Of a stretch of DNA of 43,308 nt, positions 1 through 6,213 are shown piece by piece. Within the stretch, counting starts at the first letter, position 1. Each line of letters opens with the position of its first letter. The notes under the pieces were generated by a model. That model was not told where the DNA came from and searched no databases. It saw nothing but the letters and a program-made list of their open reading frames with translations. This DNA comes from an unidentified eubacterium SCB49 (GTDB lineage: Bacteria; Bacteroidota; Bacteroidia; Flavobacteriales; Flavobacteriaceae), in NCBI GenBank assembly GCA_000170815.1, contig ABCO01000013.1:1-43308 (forward strand). The letters run 5' to 3'. Both the position numbers and the translations under genes were made by a program.

Positions 1-20
1 TTCATCAGTTACGTTTTTTT

Positions 21-91
21 AATAAAAGTATAACGACCTTTGATTAAGCGTATGGTAGCAATTATTTTTTTTACAGTGTTGTAGCTATTTT
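21..91. repeat. short island repeat R1
   Basis: Positions 22-50 resemble 561-590: both read ATAAAAGTA, then AAC and AC, a TTT tract and TAAGC. Both are followed by a TGTT..TAGCTA motif. The two copies bracket the small gene 85-510, and the TAG stop of that gene lies inside the TAGCTA motif. The copy probably belongs to a larger element continuing past the left window edge. Confidence 0.5.
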
Positions 92-510
92 TTTTTCATT
101 TCGAGTACAAATGGAGATTCAGTCAAAACAAAATACGTTTTTCCATTTTTTTGCGAGATTTGAATTCCCATTAATTGGTATTTATCAGTATCCTTATCTT
201 TCCATTCTTGAATAATTATTTCGCTTTTGTTTGAATCTAGTTTCCAATGAACGTTTTTCATCATTTCATCAAGTTCTTTCATAAATTCAATATTGAAATT
301 AAAACGATTATCTTCTTTAAATTCAAAAGTAGATTTCATAAAAGCAGACTTTAAATTATCCATTATTTTCTGTTGTTCAGCAGGCATTTCTGGAAAATCT
401 CCAGTTATTTTTTCTACGCCCCAAAGTCCAATGATATTTTCTTTATTTAATGTTTGTCCGTAAGAAATTGAACTAAATAGAATTAAAATTAATAGTATGC
501 TTTTTTTCAT
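85..510 (-). CDS. small secreted protein, possibly lipocalin-like
   Basis: A 141-residue protein with a clear signal peptide (KK, a leucine/isoleucine-rich core, then SYGQ at about residue 19). The mature part starts with an I-x-G-x-W motif (IIGLWGVEKI, about residues 26-35). Small Bacteroidota lipocalin-like proteins have a similar first strand, so a small beta-barrel that binds a ligand is possible, but this is inference from one motif and length. It is the last gene of the minus-strand island array and lies between two related short repeats, as a one-gene cassette would. It is probably exported to the periplasm. No catalytic residues were recognised. The start is set by the signal peptide. 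Confidence 0.6.
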   Translation of the reverse strand: MKKSILLILILFSSISYGQTLNKENIIGLWGVEKITGDFPEMPAEQQKIMDNLKSAFMKSTFEFKEDNRFNFNIEFMKELDEMMKNVHWKLDSNKSEIIIQEWKDKDTDKYQLMGIQISQKNGKTYFVLTESPFVLEMKKK

Positions 511-560
511 TTTTACTTTTTTTGAGTTTGTTTGGTATTTAACTAGAACTGTTTTTTGTG

Positions 561-612
561 ATAAAAGTACAACAACTTTTAAATAAGCTTTTTATTGAGT
601 GTTAGCTACAGT
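561..612. repeat. short island repeat R2
   Basis: Second copy of the ATAAAAGTAYAACRACYTTT..TAAGC repeat (561-590), matching 22-50 at roughly 80% of positions. It is followed by GTGTTAGCTAC, which overlaps the end of the broken gene 602-1131. It lies between two minus-strand island genes. Confidence 0.5.
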
Positions 613-1131
613 ATTTTATTGTGATTAAATCAATTAAACTTTTGTGAAAATTAATAATTGATTCTGCACTTTCTGTGTTTGTTTCAAATTTTAATGAGAA
701 TACAGTATGGATTAAATATGTTTCATTTTTTTGTAACCCCACCATATTAAGTTCAAAAGCTGTGTTTTCAATTAAATCATTTATTTTTTCTTTGATAATT
801 AAGTTCGATATATTTTCTTTAAATAATTTATTAGAACATTTAATATTCCAATTCCGTTTCTTGAATAAAATAAGTTTAGTGAGGTGTTCAATTGTTTTTA
901 TTTCAAATTCAGGGATTTTTTATTGCCAGACGTATGAATTTTAAATTCTGCAGTATCTGAATTACCGAAATCATATAAGATGTTCATAATGAAGTCTCTA
1001 TGAGGTATCTTTAGTTTGTATTTAGAAATATGTACAAATGAACCGTTTTCACCACCAGTTTTAAAATCTTCGTGCTCAAACTTACCTTTGTTTTCTTTAC
1101 AAATTCGTTTTAATTCAGTTTCTGGGTTCAT
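602..1131 (-). pseudogene. island gene of unknown function broken by a -1 frameshift
   Basis: The first frame (1131 to 898) encodes 77 residues and stops soon after a six-A run (T6 at 916-921 on the + strand). The -1 frame stays open from there to a stop at 602-604 and encodes about 100 further residues with normal composition (for example NKLFKENISNLIIKEKIND and a hydrophobic C-terminus ending IKYCS). One extra A in the run would join both into a protein of about 177 residues with no signal peptide. The likely explanations are a real indel that inactivated the gene or a sequencing error in the homopolymer. Programmed -1 slippage on T-AAA-AAA is possible but the heptamer is not optimal. The family was not recognised. 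It is one unit of the island array, with E3 upstream and R2 at its end. Confidence 0.65.
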
Positions 1132-1136
1132 ATTGT

Positions 1137-1275
1137 AGCTGACGGTCTCGTATAAGAATAGTTGCGGGTTTGCGTGCGAGGAATTTTTTCAGGAAATTCA
1201 GATGTAGCAAATACGCAACTACCTTTGTTTTAGCACTAAACCGCAATTGTTTTTATATATTATTGTAAAACATTT
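1137..1275. repeat. attC-like structured element E3
   Basis: Intergenic element with long-range pairing: GTATAAGAATAGTTGCGG (1150-1167) pairs with CCGCAATTGTTTTTATAT (1241-1258) over 18 positions, four of them G-T wobbles. Inner arms TTTGC/GCAAA (1169-1173/1207-1211) and GAATTT/AAATTC (1181-1186/1194-1199) extend the hairpin. The first arm also offers an alternative pairing, TAGTTGCG with CGCAACTA (1159-1166/1214-1221). Flanks GACGGTCTC and ATTATTGTAAAAC match E2. The layout resembles a folded integron attC site; the consensus boxes are imperfect. Confidence 0.6.
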
Positions 1276-1827
1276 TTATTCCAGTTTTAATGTCAAATAG
1301 AATTGTTCAAACTTATTTAAATTCTTTTGAAATGTTCCTGGTGTTGCCATAAATGTTATAACATAGGATAATCCGTTTTGATATTTAAAATAAGTTTTCC
1401 CTTTATATTTTGTTCCGTTTGGAGCATCGTGGTAAATAATCCGAGCATTTTTTCCGATACCTTGTTCAGCTTCAAGAGCAGTTGTGGTTGGGTCAATTCT
1501 TAAATATTCGTTGAGAATTAAGTCTTTAATATTATTTATTGATTCACTTTCAAAAGCTCGAATAGTAACAGAGTTTTCAATCTCAGTTTTTTCAAATTCG
1601 CTATATATTTTGGGCATTCCTAATTGGATAAATGCACTTTTGTAAACCGTATCATTTAATATTTCTCTGTGAATATTCCATTCCGTTGGGTAAGAAACAC
1701 TGAAAGAATATTCGGCATTTTTATATTCCGCGTTAGAAATATTTTCTTTGTTATCGCTTTTGATATTCTGACTTACACAGCTCTGAATAAACATAATAAA
1801 TAATAATCCGAAATATTTTAATTTCAT
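1276..1827 (-). CDS. lipoprotein with a PsbP/DUF1795-like domain
   Basis: A 183-residue protein with a lipoprotein signal peptide: a short basic n-region, a hydrophobic core FGLLFIMF and a lipobox ending in Cys17 (IQSC). The mature part contains Y-x-N-x-E-Y-S-F-S-V-S-Y-P-x-x-W (about residues 38-53), typical of small PsbP/DUF1795-type domains found in many Bacteroidota lipoproteins of unknown function. It likely sits on the inner face of the outer membrane or in the periplasm. Its start overlaps the stop of the upstream membrane-protein gene by an ATGA junction (1824-1827), so the two are translationally coupled and probably act together. No catalytic residues are evident. Confidence 0.65.
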   Translation of the reverse strand: MKLKYFGLLFIMFIQSCVSQNIKSDNKENISNAEYKNAEYSFSVSYPTEWNIHREILNDTVYKSAFIQLGMPKIYSEFEKTEIENSVTIRAFESESINNIKDLILNEYLRIDPTTTALEAEQGIGKNARIIYHDAPNGTKYKGKTYFKYQNGLSYVITFMATPGTFQKNLNKFEQFYLTLKLE

Positions 1828-2234
1828 AAGCGCAATCTTGTCATAATTTCGCTCAATATTATTCCATTTATAATTATAAAAATTATCGGTATCGCATAAA
1901 ACAATCCGATAACGATTCCGCTAACATCATCTCCATATTTAAATTTAAATGAGTTTTTCAAAACCGCAACTCCGATTATAATTGTTCCGATTGCAATTAT
2001 TAAAGATATGATTAATATTAGTTTTTTCGTTTGTCCGTTCTTTATTAATCCGCTTCGATAATTTGGCAAAATAAATATTCCGCACAAAGCAACGATAAAT
2101 GCAAAAGTATCCGTTGTATTCTTATAAAATCCGTGTCCAGATGCTCCCATTAAAAGAAAGTAAAATAGCACGGAAAATATTAAAATCAGAACATAAATAA
2201 CAACGCTATATTTTCTCAAAAATCCAATTTTCAA
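1824..2234 (-). CDS. small four-helix membrane protein
   Basis: A 136-residue protein with four predicted membrane segments: about 9-30, 44-58, 71-91 and 105-126. A basic KNGQTKK loop lies between segments 2 and 3. No family was recognised and there are no conserved polar residues inside the helices that would suggest transport or catalysis. It is first in a two-gene unit, sharing ATGA with the following lipoprotein gene. The pair lies between elements E2 and E3, so it behaves as a two-gene cassette in the island. Confidence 0.6.
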   Translation of the reverse strand: MKIGFLRKYSVVIYVLILIFSVLFYFLLMGASGHGFYKNTTDTFAFIVALCGIFILPNYRSGLIKNGQTKKLILIISLIIAIGTIIIGVAVLKNSFKFKYGDDVSGIVIGLFYAIPIIFIIINGIILSEIMTRLRL

Positions 2235-2260
2235 TTTCAGTTACGGGTTTTTTTATATTG

Positions 2261-2460
2261 CTTACAAGGTCTCCGTATATGAAACGTAACGTATTAAAAG
2301 ACACTTTCGTTTCGGATTATACACGAGCCGAATTTTTATATTTTGTTTTTATCTTTTTCATTTTAAAAGCCAAATTTAAAAATTTGGCGGTCTTCATAAA
2401 TACACAAAAACCTTTGTTAAATCCTATAATAGCTATGTTTTATATACATTGTTGTAAAAC
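2261..2460. repeat. attC-like structured element E2
   Basis: A 200 bp intergenic element related to E1. Outer arms GTATATGAAACGTA (2275-2288) and TATGTTTTATATAC (2434-2447) pair over 14 positions with two G-T wobbles. A central palindrome, GCCAAATTT-AA-AAATTTGGC (2369-2388), occupies the same place as the one in E1. The flanks are GGTCTCC on one side and ATTGTTGTAAAAC on the other. Confidence 0.65.
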
Positions 2461-2466
2461 GTTTTT

Positions 2467-3006
2467 TTAGTTCATTTTAAACGATTTGATTATGTTTTCA
2501 AGCTCACATAATTCTTTTTTTCCATATTCGTTTTTCGATACTGCAAGGTTAACAGTATAAAATAAATCATCTGTTGGGTGCTCAACTGTTACATATAAAC
2601 CGATTATTGGAATTGTATCGAACTTTTCCTCGACGAGGTTCCATATTGACTTTTTTTGTAACAAATCAGAAACTCCAGATTCAATCACATCAAACCTACT
2701 TTCAACGTCTTTTTGCTGTTCCTCAAGGCTCATCCAAGGTTCAGCTTTTTCCATTTCGTTAATACCAAAATATTTGAAAGAATTATCTCCAAAAACACCA
2801 GCACTTAATCCTATTTCAGTAATTTCAGGATTCCAACTACTGTCAGGCAGAGTGACTGAATATCGATTTTCAGTTCCACTAACAACTATTCCATTCTTTA
2901 AATCAAACTTTTCACAATTGCAGTCTTCAAGAAATTTAGACTTTTCAGAGCAAGAAAGTAGAATTGATAATCCGATTAATAATAATGTAATTATGTTTTT
3001 CATCAA
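2467..3006 (-). CDS. hypothetical lipoprotein
   Basis: A 179-residue protein with a lipoprotein signal peptide; the hydrophobic core ITLLLIGLSILLS precedes the lipobox cysteine (LLSC, residue 19). The mature part includes a Cys-Asn-Cys motif (DCNCEKFD) and a TLPDSSWNPEI segment, similar in style to the neighbouring PsbP-like lipoprotein (1276-1827): a YSV-x-LP-x-SW strand followed by a long helix and a C-terminal Ile-Lys-Ser-Phe. A distant PsbP-like fold is possible but not shown. It begins 5 bases after the stop of the truncated reductase copy and is followed by E2, so it is an island cassette gene. Confidence 0.6.
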   Translation of the reverse strand: MMKNIITLLLIGLSILLSCSEKSKFLEDCNCEKFDLKNGIVVSGTENRYSVTLPDSSWNPEITEIGLSAGVFGDNSFKYFGINEMEKAEPWMSLEEQQKDVESRFDVIESGVSDLLQKKSIWNLVEEKFDTIPIIGLYVTVEHPTDDLFYTVNLAVSKNEYGKKELCELENIIKSFKMN

Positions 3007-3011
3007 ATGTT

Positions 3012-3401
3012 TTACAACTCGTTTATAAACGCTAATGTGTCAACGCCATCTGCATAATCCCAGAGCGCAGGTGTTTGTGCTACTCCAAAAGGGATTTTGT
3101 TTTTAATACCACAATCTGCAACAATGGCTTGTATGTGTTCTGCTTGTTGGCTAAGTGTAGTTTGTACATCTTCTAGGTTTTTATAACGTTCAAAAAGCAC
3201 TACAGAAATAGGAGAGGAGAAGCCTGTGTCTTCTTTAAGTAGCATAAACTCATTGTCTAACAATTTTATTTCGCTCATTAAATAGACTGCTTTGTTGTAA
3301 TCATAATTATTCATGTATTTATGATTGTTTATTACCTCTTTCCAAGAATACATCGCGTTAAAAAAATGATCTAAATCGTATGTTTCTGGTAAATAAACTT
3401 T
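3012..3401 (-). pseudogene. truncated duplicate of the acyl-CoA reductase 3' end
   Basis: Bases 3012-3401 match 5824-6213 without gaps at an offset of 2812, with about 8 differences in 390. Homology starts exactly at the stop codon and ends where unrelated sequence begins at 3402. The longest frame (3353 to 3012, 113 residues) equals the reductase C-terminus with two changes (Thr for Pro, Lys for Glu). It lacks the N-terminal nucleotide-binding part and the GLGCRN cysteine motif, so it cannot be an active reductase. It is best read as a scar of the event that placed the 3402-5823 block between the two copies. Confidence 0.9.
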
Positions 3402-3526
3402 TAAAACAAGCTTTTTCTATCGCAAAATCAGGACTAATCTATGATAATAATTATAGAAGTACTTTAGTGAAAATTTAATGCCTTTTTACTTGTTTTTTAC
3501 CACAGTACTTTGTTGGCAACTGGCTT
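3402..3526. repeat. intergenic element E6 between the toxin gene and the reductase fragment
   Basis: AT-rich intergenic stretch with inverted arms AAAACAAG (3403-3410) and CTTGTTTT (3489-3496) and a repeated AGTACTTT (about 3454 and 3506). It ends near TTTGTTGGCAACTGG, recalling the TTGTTG ends of E1 and E2. The reductase homology starts exactly at its edge. The relation to the other elements is weaker. Confidence 0.35.
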
Positions 3527-3844
3527 TTATTTTTTTCGTTCTATTTTCATTGGGTTTTGACGAGTATCAAAAACATCATTTATTTCAATTCTGTTTTCTG
3601 TACTGTTAATCCAATAAATGACTTTATAATTTTTATAGACTAAATATCTGAATTTTTGTTTTCTATTCTTAAGTAGTTCTTCAGCTTGTCCAATTTCTGG
3701 TTGCCTTTTAAGTTTTAAAGTCTCATTATAAATTCCGTTAACGATTTTTTTTGCTATTTGAGTTCCGGCTTTTTCTCGATAATATTGATAAATTTTTTCT
3801 AGTTCTTTTTGAGAAAAATTAGTCCAAAATAATTTTAACTCCAT
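3527..3844 (-). CDS. type II toxin of the RelE/ParE family
   Basis: A 105-residue basic protein with the family layout: an N-terminal strand (LKLFWTNFSQ), two helices (KELEKIYQYYREKAG..AKKIVNGIYNETLKL), a P-E-I-G-Q motif (about residues 54-58), then strands FRYLVYKNYKVIYWIN and a C-terminal VFDTRQNP. This resembles the ParE/RelE-like group (typical length 90-105) with the YKVIY and DTRQNP motifs. Members inhibit gyrase or cleave ribosome-bound mRNA; which of these applies cannot be told here. It overlaps the upstream antitoxin gene by 10 bases, the usual antitoxin-first coupling. It may stabilise the island. Confidence 0.85.
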   Translation of the reverse strand: MELKLFWTNFSQKELEKIYQYYREKAGTQIAKKIVNGIYNETLKLKRQPEIGQAEELLKNRKQKFRYLVYKNYKVIYWINSTENRIEINDVFDTRQNPMKIERKK

Positions 3845-4077
3845 TTATCGATACTGGCTTTTAATTCGCTAGATTCTATTAGTCGACCATTTATTGAATC
3901 TTCCATAGATTTGTCAATTCGAGAATTAAATTCCTCCATCGACATTGGATTAAAATCTCCATTATCTGAATTTTTTTTTTCTTTTCTAAGGATTTTTTCA
4001 AGTCGCGAAATTACATCTTCACTTTGAATCTTTAAAAACTCTTGAATAAGTTCTAGTTTTCTTGTTTGTAAATCCAT
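3835..4077 (-). CDS. antitoxin partner of the RelE/ParE-type toxin
   Basis: An 80-residue acidic protein directly upstream of and overlapping the toxin gene. The N-terminal helix TRKLELIQEFLKIQSEDVISRLEKIL (about residues 5-30) is of the kind found in Bacteroidota addiction-module antitoxins. It is followed by a flexible stretch and a second amphipathic segment (MSMEEFNSRIDKSMEDSINGRLIESSEL) likely to wrap the toxin. There is no clear ribbon-helix-helix or helix-turn-helix motif, so self-repression is uncertain. A TATCTTTG -7 box lies 17-24 bases upstream. The assignment rests on gene order and style rather than a strong family match. Confidence 0.75.
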   Translation of the reverse strand: MDLQTRKLELIQEFLKIQSEDVISRLEKILRKEKKNSDNGDFNPMSMEEFNSRIDKSMEDSINGRLIESSELKASIDKWS

Positions 4078-4093
4078 TTTATTTGCTTTTTAT

Positions 4094-4101
4094 CAAAGAT
4101 A
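4094..4101 (-). promoter_or_regulatory. -7 box upstream of the antitoxin gene
   Basis: TATCTTTG on the minus strand, matching the Bacteroidota TAnnTTTG consensus, 17 bases before the antitoxin start. No well-spaced TTG box is seen. It suggests the toxin-antitoxin pair has its own promoter within the array. Confidence 0.5.
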
Positions 4102-4160
4102 CAAAAATATCAATTTAATACTCTATATTTCTTTAATTGACGAACTTCACAGCTTGTTTC

Positions 4161-4290
4161 GAACGTTGTTGTATAAGCTTTGTTGCGTTGTTTAAGCAGT
4201 GAATTTAGTAAATAAAGTACGAACGTCGAAATTCTGGAGGAATTTCCTAAGTGGGCTAAAACCAGCAATAAAGTTTATACGTCTTAAGTT
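4161..4290. repeat. attC-like structured element E4
   Basis: GTATAAGCTTTGTTGC (4171-4186) pairs with GCAATAAAGTTTATAC (4265-4280) over 16 positions including two G-T wobbles. An inner hairpin GAAATTC/GAATTTC lies at 4228-4234/4240-4246. GAACGTTGTT precedes the first arm. The arms begin with the same GTATAAG as E3, but the flanks suggest the opposite orientation. The rest of the 4078-4387 gap shows only the antitoxin promoter and AT-rich sequence. Confidence 0.6.
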
Positions 4291-4387
4291 TGACTTTCTT
4301 TAAATTGATAGTATAATCAGAAAGAAAAAAAGAGAGAATTAAGGTTAGTTTATACAGTGAAGCTTTAGACTTTGTTAAGGGCAGTTT

Positions 4388-4891
4388 TTACTCAACATCA
4401 AATTCAAATTCTTGTTCAATTCTTTTGTCTTGATTATTTTTTTCCCAAAACCCAAATTTGAGATACATTTTGTCAATCGGTATATCAGTAATGTTTTTAA
4501 ACTCTAATATAAAGAATAGTACATCTTCATATTCTTCAATATTGACAAGAGATTTTATTATATCATAAGTTTTAGAAGGTTTGTCGGGTTCGTTTTTCCC
4601 AAATAATCGAATACTCAATTTGTGCGCCGTTTGCTTGGAAAGAATAATTATCTCGGGATTATTCTTTTTATTCAAATCAACTGTATATTTTCCACCAATT
4701 ACAGGAGGAAAATCGACCTTCAATTTTGGCGTTATTTTGAATATCGCATTTACGGAATTTTTGCCTTCATCAGTAGGTATAGCTTTGATAAACTCCAAAT
4801 TATAAGTAAGCTCAGAATTACTTTGAGATATGGCTGTTTGAAATCCGCTCAGCGTAATCATACATATCAATAATAACATTTTAAATTTCAT
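4388..4891 (-). CDS. secreted protein of unknown function
   Basis: A 167-residue protein with a signal peptide (MKFKMLLLICMITLSGFQ, cleavage near AISQ, residue 23). The mature part alternates beta-strand-like segments (LTYNLEFIKAIP, NAIFKITPKLKVDFPP, LSIRLFG, DVLFFILEFKNITD), suggesting an all-beta periplasmic domain. The FKNITDIPIDKMYLKFGFW stretch resembles an immunoglobulin-like strand pair. No catalytic motif or family was recognised. It is a single-gene unit between E1 and E4. Confidence 0.6.
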   Translation of the reverse strand: MKFKMLLLICMITLSGFQTAISQSNSELTYNLEFIKAIPTDEGKNSVNAIFKITPKLKVDFPPVIGGKYTVDLNKKNNPEIIILSKQTAHKLSIRLFGKNEPDKPSKTYDIIKSLVNIEEYEDVLFFILEFKNITDIPIDKMYLKFGFWEKNNQDKRIEQEFEFDVE

Positions 4892-4910
4892 ACTATTTTT
4901 CTCAAATTGC

Positions 4911-5130
4911 CTCTAACGGCTCGATATATGAAAATTATCGCTGAAAATAAGTTGTTACTTTTCGGATTAAGCACAAGCCAGATTTTTAAATTTTACTATT
5001 TACCTGCCCGTCCGGCAGGCGGGTCTTTTTTATTGGAAATCGCCAAATTTTTAAATTTGGCGACTTTCCAAATATGCCTTAACTTTGATTTAAACAACTG
5101 CCCAGCTATGAGTTATATAGGTTGTTGCCA
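4911..5130. repeat. attC-like structured element E1 with two internal palindromes
   Basis: A 220 bp intergenic element alignable with E2: CTAACGGCTCGATATATGAAA at one end, CGGATTA..CACAAGCC..ATTTTTA inside, and AGCTATGAGTTATATAGGTTGTTG at the other end. It carries a perfect palindrome CGCCAAATTT-TT-AAATTTGGCG (5041-5062), placed as in E2. E1 alone also has a GC-rich palindrome CCTGCC-CGTCC-GGCAGG (5003-5019), extended by CGGG, which stands out in this AT-rich region. The ends carry AAC and GTT like attC R boxes. Confidence 0.65.
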
Positions 5131-5137
5131 GTAGTAT

Positions 5138-5818
5138 TTATTCCCAAACCAATTTTTTAGTCCGAGTATCAAACCTCTCATCTTCGTATTTTTGAACGAC
5201 TTTAATTTCGGAATTATTTATCATTATTTCATCAATTAACGAGTAAATATTTCCGCTTCCACGATTCCAAAATTTTGGTAATTCCATTTTTGATTTCTTT
5301 TGAGTATCGGTATCGATTATTTCAAGCTTAACATATTTACCAAAATCGTGGTCAACTTTTATATAAAGACTGTCATTGTCAGATGTAAATCCACCATATG
5401 TCATTGTTGGATAATAATCTAACGGCGTTATAATTGGTTTGTCATTTTCTACATTAAATATAAGAGCATATCTGCAATTCGTTCCGCAACCATTTATTAA
5501 TGCAAAACTTTTTTCGGTAATCCATTCGATTTTGTTTGTAAAAGGGATTCCGAACATTTCATATTCTTCTGTTTTTAAGTCGATAGTATGTTTTCTGTTC
5601 TCGTTTCCAAATTCAGCTGTTAGGTTTTGCCAATCATCAACAGGTTTGGAATAAATTTTCAAGAATTTACCTTTTGAAATTGTGTCGACCCAAAATATAG
5701 TTTCACTTTTTTCAGTCAGTTCAGTTTTTGTTTCCCACTTTATTAAATTCAGGTTTTTCTCTTTCTGATTACAACCAAAAAAAGTTAGAATTATCAATAT
5801 TAACGGGATTTTGCTCAT
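5138..5818 (-). CDS. hypothetical lipoprotein
   Basis: A 226-residue protein with a lipoprotein signal peptide (IPLILIILTFFGC, lipobox Cys16). The mature region is strand-rich. It has a Cys-Gly-x-Asn-Cys-Arg-Tyr motif (GCGTNCRYALIFN, about residues 110-122) and a C-terminal KVVQKYEDERFDTRTKKLVWE. The pattern of short strands with YPTMTYGG and DSLYIKVDHDFGKY suggests a small beta-propeller or beta-sandwich, but no family was recognised. It starts 5 bases after the acyl-CoA reductase stop and so is the first gene of the island array. It could be co-transcribed with the reductase. Confidence 0.6.
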   Translation of the reverse strand: MSKIPLILIILTFFGCNQKEKNLNLIKWETKTELTEKSETIFWVDTISKGKFLKIYSKPVDDWQNLTAEFGNENRKHTIDLKTEEYEMFGIPFTNKIEWITEKSFALINGCGTNCRYALIFNVENDKPIITPLDYYPTMTYGGFTSDNDSLYIKVDHDFGKYVKLEIIDTDTQKKSKMELPKFWNRGSGNIYSLIDEIMINNSEIKVVQKYEDERFDTRTKKLVWE

Positions 5819-5823
5819 ATTAC

Positions 5824-6213
5824 TTACAACTCGTTTATAAACGCTAATGTGTCAACGCCATCTGCATAATCCCAAAGCGCAGGTGTTTGTGCTACTCCAA
5901 AAGGGATTTCGTTTTTAATACCACAATCTGCAACAATGGCTTGTATGTGTTCTGCTTGTTGGCTTAGTGTAGTTTGTACATCTTCTAGGTTTTTATAACG
6001 TTCAAAAAGCACTACAGAAATAGGAGAGGAGAAACCTGGATCTTCTTTAAGTAGCATAAACTCATTGTCTAACAATTTTATTTCGCTCATTAAATAGACT
6101 GCTTTGTTGTAATCATAATTATTCATGTATTTATGATTGTTTATTACCTCTTTCCAAGAATACATTGCGTTAAAAAAATGATCTAAATCGTATGTTTCAG
6201 GTAAATAAACTTT
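5824..6213. repeat. direct repeat: 3' end of the intact acyl-CoA reductase gene
   Basis: Partner of the 3012-3401 copy: same orientation, about 98% identity, ungapped. The two copies flank a 2.4 kb block (3402-5823) holding two secreted-protein genes and the toxin-antitoxin pair. Confidence 0.92.

Noticed and set aside
675..944. Plus-strand frame of 89 codons
   Set aside because: It lies antisense to the open second half of the frameshifted minus-strand gene and its product is a Phe/Ser-rich sequence typical of a complement of coding DNA.
1150..1258. E3 as a simple rho-independent terminator
   Set aside because: The arms are separated by 73 bases and not followed by a T run; wobble-rich long pairing differs from the short terminators elsewhere in the window.
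2258..2470. Plus-strand frame of 70 codons in the E2 region
   Set aside because: It covers the structured repeat element; the homologous E1 region does not keep the frame.
4907..5134. Plus-strand frame of 75 codons in the E1 region
   Set aside because: It spans the two palindromes of E1 and the PARPAGG stretch is just translated palindrome; not conserved with E2.
1..5823. Prophage or transposon island
   Set aside because: No structural phage genes, transposase, integrase or terminal inverted repeats were found; the repeated units are gene-plus-element instead.
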